Shown piece after piece: positions 55,401 to 62,987 of a stretch of 64,000 nucleotides of DNA; the first letter of the stretch is position 1; each line of letters starts with the position of its first letter. Source of the stretch: an uncultured Gammaproteobacteria bacterium (lineage in GTDB: Bacteria; Pseudomonadota; Gammaproteobacteria; Pseudomonadales; Pseudohongiellaceae); the NCBI GenBank assembly GCA_913048385.1, contig CAJWVZ010000004.1, positions 114,597 through 178,596 of the forward strand, given 5' to 3'. The notes under the pieces were generated by a model. That model was not told the DNA's origin, did no database searches, and was given only the letters and a program-made list of their open reading frames with translations. Both the position numbers and the translations under genes were made by a program.

Positions 55401-55760
55401 CGGGACCATCCGCTTGCCGTTGATCAAGGTGAGGGTAGAGTTCTCTCCTAAGTTACGAAGGTTCACGTTCGAGGAACCCTGGGTCTGATCGTTGTCACCG
55501 CTGCCGGGGTTAGTGATTGAGCCCGAGTTGACCTCGAGGTTCTTTATCACGTCCCAAATCATGGCTGCGCCCTGTGCCTCAATACTGGCACGGTCGACCA
55601 CCTGAACCGGTGACGGGGCGTCTAAAGGTGAGCCCTTGATTAATGAACCAGTAACGATGACCTCTTCGACAAGGTTGTCTTGGGCGAGCACTGGGGCGGA
55701 TAAAGCTGAGATCACGGCGAGCGTTATTGCCCTGCGTGAGCTGGGGACGGAATTGCGCAT
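52410..55760 (-). CDS. TonB-dependent receptor, copy 3 (diverged paralogue)
   Basis: This 1116-residue receptor is clearly homologous over its whole length to copies 1 and 2. It shares the signal-plug-barrel order, the EEVIVTGS box, NLRNLGENSTLTLINGKRM and the RRWYMRALWSF end. Differences concentrate in predicted extracellular loops, such as the Cys-containing loop near residue 300 (DPGCSVATSVHGG against DPACNEISSSG) and the loop around residue 395. Such loop changes often alter ligand specificity. The upstream region is related to but distinct from those of the other copies. It is the outermost and presumably oldest branch of the tandem family. Confidence 0.93.
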   Translation of the reverse strand: MRNSVPSSRRAITLAVISALSAPVLAQDNLVEEVIVTGSLIKGSPLDAPSPVQVVDRASIEAQGAAMIWDVIKNLEVNSGSITNPGSGDNDQTQGSSNVNLRNLGENSTLTLINGKRMVPAAATTRSGGEFVDLNSIPLVMTDRVEVLTDGGSALYGADAVAGVVNVIMRTDFEGFELYGDLQGVQKADGQHDQTISAIWGWGSDDGDTNLVLSAEQFKRDPINVRQTNFFNADEQRFLGTMSSGGSMFASAAVGAATPLAYYNSDIVTRNVMQGGVSSPIWTDPGCSVATSVHGGSLVQPEDRLRYQQGQAGGSCAEDISHWSMVANQMERDSFAGSFEHRFNDNMEFYSFFQHSESTTHRADSGYNQSRGPTIFLAPPGGHGGNPVGAYLETGSFAAKAGLTPPTLADMPNHPMAASNGGPNVAHWQAVRKGIVRVGNDQNNTETETSAVQVGFRGQFDAFDRELNYDVGYSWSGSSMEQSYRTFNRDKTERAALGLGGENCSPNGISDFDMQGDPGPYGGMFPNMWATNAAGLVQTFFPGFVFTTRENLSLGLTSNNQGQGDCHFYNPFLSQLTNPDVANDPAMMEYIIENVNRVDKRNKLAVFDAVVSGELFEMGGGTAQFALGAQYRERNTKEIANELHYPGLQNRYRPAIEGGNHRVSNNFECAMCAFNYNDDRDTTAVFMELSLPFIENVETQIALRYEDYGGNIGSEVSPKIAMSWRPIEDLLVRGSFSQSFRAPNIAIVNTGLQSSSLTFVDPISSQRVRAGLDAPTIENGESEGTYTLGGPAPTVGNEYADTYNVGFLWTPSGALDGLSLGADVWRFEVTDRVLPAPGIDALQPELDNFAAVVGDESKYLLNDSLSLDSDVVNVPCDPSALAAQYGRDSAERLNCVVDPRAYLTPNIQRAVGSEVANLVTLTLAATNVGEIEAQGVDLKAGYSFSNDLGNFSANVTYTHVQKYEFSGVPGMTNGLLDTGVYDAAGTTGDGNLVRSMPDNRGTLVLNWRNGNQGLTLINRHWGSYRELGYDQAMPVSNAYVQARLTPEIGSYNQWDAQYNYNHTWGNSNLGSTTFTVGLLDALNKDVPLRELGSLGYDAGVLDGRGRRWYMRALWSF

Positions 55761-56006
55761 TACTTTCTCCCTTATTAACTACAAAATTCTAATAGGTTTG
55801 TAAGTATTATTTTTTTATTAGCGGACTGCGTTTCTTGGTATTTCAGGAACTAATTCTAATTGCAGTCCCAATCCTTTCCACATCGCAAATTGCGCTGAAA
55901 CATGAGTATAAAGCGATTAATCGTTGAGAAGCAATGAGTTTTCAAGCCAATTAGCTTGCTTTTTTTAAGACCAAGTTCTGCCGGTCAGGCAGCTTAAAAA
56001 AGGGGG

Positions 56007-56306
56007 CTAGCGCAGGACGCTATACAAGACCTGTCGATGGAAGTCAGAGGTCTCTTTAATGTCCCTGAGATAACGGCAAGTCCGCCTGGAAATACTTGAT
56101 CGGACAGGTTTTTCATCTCGGCACACGATCCTCTTTTCCGGCTCGACACTTTCATTATAGGCTATAACTTCGGCGTCCGTGGGCATGCGCTTGAAATTAA
56201 CACCCGACGAAGAACAGCCAAAGAAAGTCGCACTCAACAAAATTACCAGAGACCCGGGGGTAAAAGGCCTCGACCAGAAGAAGAGTTTTTTGCTGAAGTT
56301 AGCCAT
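56007..56306 (-). CDS. small hypothetical lipoprotein, 99 residues
   Basis: The ATG at 56306 has GGAGA about six bases upstream and gives a signal-like segment (PGSLVILLSATFFGCSSSG) with Cys31 as a possible lipidation site, though FFGC is an imperfect lipobox. The mature part is short and basic. It has MPTDAEVIAYNESVEPEKRIVC and a second Cys in RRTCRYLRDI, so a disulfide is possible. A longer in-frame extension to 56549 overlaps the divergent GST gene and lacks a ribosome site, so I reject it. I do not recognise the family. It may be a surface lipoprotein; no partner gene is evident. Confidence 0.7.
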   Translation of the reverse strand: MANFSKKLFFWSRPFTPGSLVILLSATFFGCSSSGVNFKRMPTDAEVIAYNESVEPEKRIVCRDEKPVRSSISRRTCRYLRDIKETSDFHRQVLYSVLR

Positions 56307-56414
56307 AGTCAGTCTCCATTTGTAAGAAGAAGTAAACCAGATACCTTGTATTACTTTATAATATAGCTGTAATGCCGATGCCGCAAATAAACAAAATTCT
56401 TTCTGGAGATTATC

Positions 56415-57071
56415 ATGAGCGAGCCTGAGTCCACCCACCTGGATTTGTATACTTGGGGGACGCCGAATGGTCGAAAGATCTCGATACTTCTTGAGGAATT
56501 GGGCCTGCCCTACCGCTATCATGCGGTCGATATCACTAAGGGCGAACAAAACCTACCCGCATTCACGCGGTTAAACCCCAATGCAAAGATCCCTGCGCTC
56601 GAGGACCATGAGACGGGAAAGAAGCTGATGGAGTCCGGTGCCATAATGCTTTACCTAGCGTCGAAGACTGGCAACCTCCTGAGTGAGTCCGGCAGCGCTG
56701 AGTACTGGAACCAAGTTCAGTGGTTGATGCTGCAAGTCGGCGGCATCGGGCCGATGCTCGGTCAGCTCCATCATTTCGCAAAGTTCAATCCGGGCAAATC
56801 AAACTACGCTGAAGCCCGTTACAAGTCAGAAGCTACTCGCCTATACGGATTACTCAACGACCGACTCAAAGACCACGATTACCTTGCCCAGACTTACTCC
56901 GTCGCCGATATATCAACCTGGCCGTGGATTGCCCGCTTCGATTATCAGGGAATGGATTTGAATGATTATCCGGCCTTGAAAAAGTGGTACCTATCAATTG
57001 CTAGCCGCCCCGCCGTCCAGCGGGGGTATGTCGTGCCTACAGAAGCAGAGATTCCGTTGCCAGCGCGGTAG
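56415..57071 (+). CDS. glutathione S-transferase, nu-class-like
   Basis: The 218-residue protein has an N-terminal thioredoxin-like GST domain (YTWGTPNGRKISILLEELGLPY, NPNAKIPALED, MESGAIMLYLA) and an all-helical C-terminal domain (YSVADISTWPWIARFDYQG with the conserved N-capping Asp). The TPNGRK segment matches YfcG/YghU-type nu-class enzymes, which have disulfide-bond reductase activity with glutathione. It acts in the cytoplasm. CTGGAGA precedes the ATG. It is a single gene between the small lipoprotein and the convergent serine hydrolase. Confidence 0.92.
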   Translation: MSEPESTHLDLYTWGTPNGRKISILLEELGLPYRYHAVDITKGEQNLPAFTRLNPNAKIPALEDHETGKKLMESGAIMLYLASKTGNLLSESGSAEYWNQVQWLMLQVGGIGPMLGQLHHFAKFNPGKSNYAEARYKSEATRLYGLLNDRLKDHDYLAQTYSVADISTWPWIARFDYQGMDLNDYPALKKWYLSIASRPAVQRGYVVPTEAEIPLPAR

Positions 57072-57086
57072 TTTTCATCCGCGTCG

Positions 57087-58403
57087 CTAGGGGAGCAAGC
57101 TGTCGTATATAATGTCAGCCGCAATCCTGCGCATGTCAGCCGCACCCGGCCGCCGTTTGCCTCTCGCCTGTATCATCCCTATCCAAAACATGTCCTCCTG
57201 CGGATCAACCCAGAACCACGTCCCTGCCAAGCCGGACCAGTAATAAGTTCCGGGACTGTGCGGTAAATCCGCCTTAGCCGGGTTCATGATCACAGCAAAA
57301 TCGACACCGAAACCTTGGCCAATTGAGCCCTCGCTCGTCAGCGAGCCACGTAAATTAAGCCCGTCGCGCAGACTATTGGTCCTCATTATTCGCACGGCTT
57401 CGGGGCTCAGTATGCGCTCCCCGTCGAGCTCTCCCTCGTTAACCAGCATCTGCAAGAAGCGCGCGTAATCATGTGTCGACGAGACGAGGCCGGCACCGCC
57501 AGATTCCATCCGATCTGGATCCAAGAAGCTCGGCGGAATCGGGCGCTCCTCCCTCTGCACGAGATCACTGCGTTCCGTATCCCACTGATGCACCTCAGCG
57601 AAGCGCTTCACGTCCCCTGGCCTTAGATAGAAACGAGTGTCAGTCATCCCAAGCGGATCGAAAAGCTCCTCCCTTAAGAAGGCTCCAAAACTCTTGCCAG
57701 ATAGCTGCTCGACGATGTAACCCTGAATATCGACAGCCACAGAATAATAGAAGCGCTCGCCTGGCTCGAACAGCAGCGGTATCTTCGATATCTTTGAGAT
57801 CAGCTCCTCAAGATTCGCTGAATCCAAGACCTTACTGTCGCGAAATTTTTGATTGACCGGATCATTTCCTCTGAGCCCGTACCCATAACCCGCGGAATGG
57901 TTAAGGAGCTCGCGCATGGTCGGATCGCGCTGCGGTGACGCCAAAGTCATTTGTCCGTCATCATCATACTCCGTCATTATCTTCAGACCGGCGAGCGCTG
58001 GCACATGGTGACTAACAGGATCATCAAAATTCCACAGGCCCCTCTCCCAAAGCATCATTAGGGCCACACCCGTCACAGGCTTAGTCATCGAGTAAATACG
58101 AAAAAGAGTGTCCAGCTCCATAGGCTGCTGATCGTCGGAACGGGCGAGACCAGAAGCCTCAAAAGTCGCCACCTCTCCATTTTTTACAAGGAGCCAAACC
58201 ATCCCAGAAACATCACGATCCTCTACAATTTTTGTCATTGCCCCATCGAGTCGGGCTATGCCCTCCTCACTGAATTCGAGGTGGCTCGATTGATCGGTCA
58301 ACGGCGGCCAGGTATCGTTTGCTTGAAGGAAATAAGGCGCAGTAGTGAGGGCTATTGCGATCGAAAAGGATTTAACTCTTGATTTAAAAAATTTGGGATG
58401 CAT
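57087..58403 (-). CDS. exported serine hydrolase, beta-lactamase class C fold
   Basis: The 438-residue protein has a signal peptide (SFSIAIALTTAPYFLQA) and a beta-lactamase-fold domain. The nucleophile motif is SMTK (Ser105, Lys108). The second motif is YSV in FYYSVAVDIQG, in place of the YxN of true class C enzymes, which is typical of esterase EstB-like members. The third region is GTYYWSGLAGTWFWVDP. Such proteins are usually esterases or D-amino peptidases rather than antibiotic-hydrolysing enzymes, so resistance should not be inferred. The ATG has no strong Shine-Dalgarno. It converges with the GST gene, 15 bp apart. Confidence 0.9.
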   Translation of the reverse strand: MHPKFFKSRVKSFSIAIALTTAPYFLQANDTWPPLTDQSSHLEFSEEGIARLDGAMTKIVEDRDVSGMVWLLVKNGEVATFEASGLARSDDQQPMELDTLFRIYSMTKPVTGVALMMLWERGLWNFDDPVSHHVPALAGLKIMTEYDDDGQMTLASPQRDPTMRELLNHSAGYGYGLRGNDPVNQKFRDSKVLDSANLEELISKISKIPLLFEPGERFYYSVAVDIQGYIVEQLSGKSFGAFLREELFDPLGMTDTRFYLRPGDVKRFAEVHQWDTERSDLVQREERPIPPSFLDPDRMESGGAGLVSSTHDYARFLQMLVNEGELDGERILSPEAVRIMRTNSLRDGLNLRGSLTSEGSIGQGFGVDFAVIMNPAKADLPHSPGTYYWSGLAGTWFWVDPQEDMFWIGMIQARGKRRPGAADMRRIAADIIYDSLLP

Positions 58404-58521
58404 TGTCTTTTTATATCCAATTTAATTATTTGGAGCTAGAATGCCACTTATGAAATTAAACCTCAATCCTATCAATACCGTATAAAATTTTAAGCGATGG
58501 CAATTTTTGGAGGGAAGTATT

Positions 58522-59511
58522 ATGAAAATTAAGTTGTTTGCTTTTCCGCTCATTCTAATAGTTTTGAACTCATTGGTTTACGCAGAAAACAACTATACAG
58601 CTCCCCGTACGCAATGGGACCAACCAGACCTCCAAGGCGTTTGGAATTTCGCTTCCAACGTCCCAATGTCGAGGCCTCGACAATTTGGAGAACGAGAATA
58701 CATGACGCAAGAGGAAGCGGATGCGATTGCGGCAAACATGGAGGCCAGTTTTGAGCAACTCAACGAATATGACGTAGGAGGTTACAACACGTTCTGGGTT
58801 GAAAATGCCGGCAGAGGCGACAACCTAAGGACCTCGCTTATAACTTATCCCTCCAACGGGCAGCTACCCAAAAGAGTTGAGGGCATCAATATTCAGAACC
58901 CTCCGTTTGGCGGGCTCGGTCCAGATTTTAGAGGTGAGCGCCCGGTGCGGACACCCGTCGGCGGTATAGGTAAAAACGGACCGGAAGATCGAGGCATCTC
59001 AGAGCGGTGCATCGTTGGTTTTAACTCAGGCCCACCGTTTGTACCAAGCCTTTACAACAATAATGTACAGATCGTTCAAAATAAAGACACAGTCGTAGTG
59101 GTTACTGAAATGATACATGATGCGCGCATCATTCCACTGACTAAGTCTAATCATGTAGAAGAAGAAATCCGATTATGGACCGGTGACTCACGCGGCTACT
59201 GGGACGGCGACACGCTCGTCGTGGAGACTAAAAATTTCAATGACCTGACTCAAAGCTTCAGCGTGTTTGGGAGTGCGACAGGTAAATTTCTTACCGAACG
59301 CTTCACTCGAGTCAACGAGTACACGGTAGATTATGAATTTACCATAGAAGACCCGGACACTTTTACGGACAGAATAACCGCGCGAGTTCCGATGTCAAAA
59401 GTTGATGGGCTGATGTATGAATATGCATGCCATGAAGGAAATTATGGCATGGTTAATATTCTTCGCGGCGAACGGATGGCTGAAATGCGTGAGGACTCGC
59501 CAGAACCTTAA
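58522..59511 (+). CDS. exported protein of unknown family, paralogue of the 28-kb gene
   Basis: The 329-residue product has a clean signal peptide (IKLFAFPLILIVLNSLVYAE). It shares with the protein at 28059-29114 the blocks PRTQWDQPDLQGVW, LRTSLITYPSNGQLPKR, ERCIVGFNSGPPFVPSLYNNN, EMIHDARIIPL, GYWDGDTLVVET and YEYACHEGNYGM. The conserved Trp, His and Asp residues suggest a binding or catalytic site, but no function is established. I place the start at the ATG at 58522, directly after GGAGGGA; an in-frame TTG lies five codons upstream. It stands alone, just ahead of the dnaE2 SOS promoter. Confidence 0.78.
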   Translation: MKIKLFAFPLILIVLNSLVYAENNYTAPRTQWDQPDLQGVWNFASNVPMSRPRQFGEREYMTQEEADAIAANMEASFEQLNEYDVGGYNTFWVENAGRGDNLRTSLITYPSNGQLPKRVEGINIQNPPFGGLGPDFRGERPVRTPVGGIGKNGPEDRGISERCIVGFNSGPPFVPSLYNNNVQIVQNKDTVVVVTEMIHDARIIPLTKSNHVEEEIRLWTGDSRGYWDGDTLVVETKNFNDLTQSFSVFGSATGKFLTERFTRVNEYTVDYEFTIEDPDTFTDRITARVPMSKVDGLMYEYACHEGNYGMVNILRGERMAEMREDSPEP

Positions 59512-59592
59512 AAGGCTGGGCATAACTAGTAAGCTTGTCCTTAACGGTCAAAATAAATACTAGATGTTGCTCACGCTGAGGCTCAAGATTAT

Positions 59593-59648
59593 TTGACGTT
59601 TTATGAGCCTTCAATATACTGTATACATATACAGTATATTGAAGGCTC
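59593..59648 (+). promoter_or_regulatory. SOS promoter of dnaE2: LexA box inside a 44-bp palindrome
   Basis: A -35 TTGACG (59593-59598), a 16-bp spacer and a -10 TATACT (59615-59620) form a good sigma-70 promoter. The LexA box CTGTATACATATACAG (59619-59634) overlaps the -10. The box is the centre of a palindrome from 59605 to 59648 in which all but the central base pair are symmetrical. Transcription should start near 59627, so the normal mRNA would carry only the right arm, which includes the dnaE2 ribosome-binding site GAAGG. Confidence 0.92.
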
Positions 59649-59651
59649 CAA

Positions 59652-62600
59652 ATGACACGCCCCGACCCACTCTCCCCATCCGCTGTAAATGCAAATCAGA
59701 CCTATACAGAACTTCACTGTATTTCAAATTTCACCTTCCTACGCGGCGCTTCTTACCCGGAAGAGCTTGTCACGCAAGCCAAAGCGCAAGGCTATTACGG
59801 TATAGCCATAACAGACGAGTGCTCAATGTCCGGTGCTGTTCGCGCCCATGTAGAGGCTAAAAAACAAGGTATTAAACTGATCATTGGTAGCGAATTTCAT
59901 CTGACAAATCACTCACCCACACGATCGTCCCATTTAAATACAGGCACTGCATCTAGCGATATTGATTTTAAAAATAACATCAACGAAATAGAGCAACCTG
60001 CATCCGTGGAATTGGGCACAGAAGACTGTCATTTAGTATTTTTGTCACGAAGTCGCCGTGGGTATGGAGAATTGAGCCACCTCATTAGTTGTGCAAGACG
60101 GCGTGGGAGGAAAGGTTACTATCAAATTGATCGCGCGCTAATCGAAAGGCAGCTCCCAACAGAGTGCTTTGTATTATGGATACCCGACCTCTATGAATCA
60201 GAGGAACGCCGCAAGTCACAAGCACAGTGGCTACTCCATCTTTTCAAGGGGAAACTGTGGATTGGTGTAGAGCTACTTTTGCGCGGAGACGATCGCTGGC
60301 GCTTAATGCAATATGAGCTATTAGCCGCAAAGTTTAATATACCCCTATGTGCGAGCGGCGGTGTTTATATGCACTCGTCAAAACGTCAAAGACTACAGGA
60401 CTGCTTAACTGCTATCCGTGTCGGCAGGTCGGTTGAGACGCTAGGATATGAGGGCGAGCCAAATAGTCAGCGGCACCTCCGTAGCATGGATAAATTAGCA
60501 AAGCTCTATCCCCAAGCTTTGCTAAGCGCTGCAACAAAGATAGGTCAAAAATGCAACTTCTCTTTGGACGAGCTCCGCTATGAGTACCCTCAGGAACTAG
60601 TCCCAAAAGGCTACAGTGCCAGTAGTTGGCTTCGCAACCTAACCGAGGCCGGAATAAAAAGAAGGTGGCCTAACGGAGAAAGCTCAAAAACTCGTAACTT
60701 AATTGAACGTGAACTACGACTAATTAAAAAACTTAACTTTGAGCATTACTTTTTAACCGTAAATGATCTCGTTGTGTTTGCGCGCCGACAAGGTATTTTA
60801 TGCCAGGGTCGCGGATCTGCGGCAAACTCTGCTGTGTGTTATTCACTCGGCATAACAGAGGTTGACCCAGATCGAATAGAATTTTTATTTGAGCGCTTTC
60901 TTTCAAAAGAAAGAAACGAACCTCCTGACATTGATGTCGATTTTGAAAGTGGTAGACGAGAAGAGGTCATTCAATATCTATACTCGAAATATGGCCGCAG
61001 CCGTGCTGCACTGGCAGCTACCGTTGTCACTTACCAGTCGCGCAGTGCAATTCGTGATATTGGCAAAGTCCTTAGTTTAAAAGATGATTTGCTAGATAGA
61101 ATCTCTAAGTCGATCTACTGGGCCGGTTCAGACCTTGCGGAAAAACTCCAAGACTGTAATGTTGATGGTCGCAAATTTAAGATTAAATTACTTATAGAAT
61201 TAGCCAAAGAACTGATCGGTTTCCCGCGGCACCTTTCACAGCATGTTGGTGGGTTTATATTAAGCCAGGGGCCCCTTTCACACTTGGCTCCAATTGAAAA
61301 TGCATCAATGGTCGACCGTACAATAATCCAATGGGAGAAGAGTGACCTTGAGGCGCTAGGCCTTTTGAAAATAGATGTACTCTCATTAGGTATGCTTAGC
61401 GCGATAAGTAAATGTCTTAAAATTATTAGCGAATCTACGAATCAAACACTCACTGTGCAAGACATTCCAGCAGAAGATCCGGCTGTGTACGATATGATAT
61501 GCAAAGCCGACACCGTAGGCGTATTTCAAATTGAGTCACGCGCACAAATGAGCATGTTGCCAAGGCTCAAACCAAGAAATTATTATGACCTCGTTGTTCA
61601 AATTGCAATTGTTCGTCCAGGACCCATACAAGGCGATATGGTGCACCCTTATCTAAATCGCCGCAATGGCAAAGAATCGGTGACCTATCCAAGTGAAGCA
61701 GTAAAAATAACTTTAGAACGAACTCTCGGCGTACCCATCTTCCAAGAACAAGTAATGCAATTAGCGATGGTAGCTGCTGGCTTTAGTGGTGGCGAAGCTG
61801 ATGCTTTGCGCAGAGCGATGGCCGCATGGAAGCGCAAGGGAGGATTAAATCCCTACAAAGAAAAATTAATTAACGGCATGCTTTCGCGAGGCTATTCCCA
61901 AAAATTTGCTCTTCAATTATTCGAGCAAATTAAGGGGTTCGGAGAATATGGGTTCCCCGAATCACATTCGGCAAGCTTCGCACTTATCGCTTATGTTTCA
62001 TCATGGCTAAAACATTATCACCCTGCTGCTTTCTGTTGTGCTCTCCTCAATAGTCAGCCCATGGGCTTTTATGGTCCTTCTCAATTAATTCAAGACGCAT
62101 GTCGACACGGTGTAATTATAAAACCCATTGATGTGAACTTAAGCGATGCAATTTCGAAGTTAGAAAGGAATACAAAAACAAAAATGAACACTAAAAGTGA
62201 ACAGCTTCGTGTTGGATTAAATCAAGTAAAAGGAATCTCTCAAAAAGCAATTAACACAATCATGGTCGCCCGCGGCAACAGAAATTTTATTTCAGTTCAG
62301 GATTTTAATCATCGCTGCCAACTCGAAAAGAATGATCTTGAAGCATTAGCAGAAGCGGACGCCTTTAAAGGCTTAGCGGGCAATCGCCATCAGGCTTTCT
62401 GGCAAATTAGTGCCGCTGAAAGCGCGAAGTTGTTTCAAAAAGAAAATAGTCTAAATTTAAAAATAGAGGACGATGACTTTGGAATTAATGTGCTCTTGCC
62501 AACCCCTAGTGAAGGCCAAGATATCATTAAAGACTACAACTCAACAGGCTTCACAATCCGCAGGCACCCCCTCGCCTTGTTTCGTAATCACCTCAAAAAT

Positions 62601-62927
62601 CATAACGTGCGCACTGCTAACGACCTAATCGATGTACAGGATAATCATCCAGTCAAAGTTACGGGCCTTGTCACTTGTCGGCAACGGCCGATGACCGCTT
62701 CAGGCGTCAGCTTCCTGACGTTAGAAGACGAAAGCGGGAATATAAACATAATCGTGTGGTCTAAGCTGAGCGAAAAACACCGATTAATAATTCGTTACGC
62801 TCAATTAATCGGTGTCCTGGGAAGAGTGCAAAAAAATAACGATTCCTTGCATGTTATAGCTAATGACTTAATTGACCTAAGCCATTGGCTCGGCGAACTT
62901 ACCGTGAAGTCTCACGACTTCAACTAG
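59652..62927 (+). CDS. dnaE2: error-prone DNA polymerase III alpha subunit DnaE2
   Basis: The 1091-residue protein is the DnaE2 (ImuC) translesion polymerase. The N-terminal PHP domain starts with ELHCISNFTFLRGAS. The polymerase core has GRGSAANSAVCYSLGI and the catalytic acids in PPDIDVDFESGRREE near residue 425, followed by IVRPGPIQGDMVHPYL and a helix-hairpin-helix region. An OB-fold (VKVTGLVTCRQRPMTASG) closes the chain. It is slightly longer than the usual 1030-1080 residues because of an insertion near residue 95. It extends primers past lesions with ImuA and ImuB. The GAAGG six bases before the ATG lies in the right arm of the SOS palindrome. Confidence 0.96.
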   Translation: MTRPDPLSPSAVNANQTYTELHCISNFTFLRGASYPEELVTQAKAQGYYGIAITDECSMSGAVRAHVEAKKQGIKLIIGSEFHLTNHSPTRSSHLNTGTASSDIDFKNNINEIEQPASVELGTEDCHLVFLSRSRRGYGELSHLISCARRRGRKGYYQIDRALIERQLPTECFVLWIPDLYESEERRKSQAQWLLHLFKGKLWIGVELLLRGDDRWRLMQYELLAAKFNIPLCASGGVYMHSSKRQRLQDCLTAIRVGRSVETLGYEGEPNSQRHLRSMDKLAKLYPQALLSAATKIGQKCNFSLDELRYEYPQELVPKGYSASSWLRNLTEAGIKRRWPNGESSKTRNLIERELRLIKKLNFEHYFLTVNDLVVFARRQGILCQGRGSAANSAVCYSLGITEVDPDRIEFLFERFLSKERNEPPDIDVDFESGRREEVIQYLYSKYGRSRAALAATVVTYQSRSAIRDIGKVLSLKDDLLDRISKSIYWAGSDLAEKLQDCNVDGRKFKIKLLIELAKELIGFPRHLSQHVGGFILSQGPLSHLAPIENASMVDRTIIQWEKSDLEALGLLKIDVLSLGMLSAISKCLKIISESTNQTLTVQDIPAEDPAVYDMICKADTVGVFQIESRAQMSMLPRLKPRNYYDLVVQIAIVRPGPIQGDMVHPYLNRRNGKESVTYPSEAVKITLERTLGVPIFQEQVMQLAMVAAGFSGGEADALRRAMAAWKRKGGLNPYKEKLINGMLSRGYSQKFALQLFEQIKGFGEYGFPESHSASFALIAYVSSWLKHYHPAAFCCALLNSQPMGFYGPSQLIQDACRHGVIIKPIDVNLSDAISKLERNTKTKMNTKSEQLRVGLNQVKGISQKAINTIMVARGNRNFISVQDFNHRCQLEKNDLEALAEADAFKGLAGNRHQAFWQISAAESAKLFQKENSLNLKIEDDDFGINVLLPTPSEGQDIIKDYNSTGFTIRRHPLALFRNHLKNHNVRTANDLIDVQDNHPVKVTGLVTCRQRPMTASGVSFLTLEDESGNINIIVWSKLSEKHRLIIRYAQLIGVLGRVQKNNDSLHVIANDLIDLSHWLGELTVKSHDFN

Positions 62928-62987
62928 CCTTTAGCAAGAGATAATTCCAGTTACTCCCACCGCGCCTGATAAATATCTTTGGCCTGA

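Noticed and set aside
55973..55992. Hairpin CTGCC/GGCAG as a terminator after the small lipoprotein
   Set aside because: No T-tract follows the stem in either direction.
56307..56549. N-terminal extension of the small lipoprotein to 180 residues
   Set aside because: It overlaps the divergent GST gene, reads like random sequence and lacks a ribosome site, whereas the ATG at 56306 has one and starts a signal peptide.
57087..58403. Antibiotic-resistance beta-lactamase
   Set aside because: The SxxK is present but the second motif is YSV, not YxN, as in esterase-like relatives; resistance cannot be inferred.
59605..59648. The dnaE2 palindrome as a terminator of the upstream gene
   Set aside because: Neither arm is followed by a T-tract, and the -10 and LexA box inside explain the centre better.
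59603..59860. Plus-strand frame across the dnaE2 promoter
   Set aside because: It runs through the SOS palindrome and overlaps the dnaE2 start in another frame; it has no family features.
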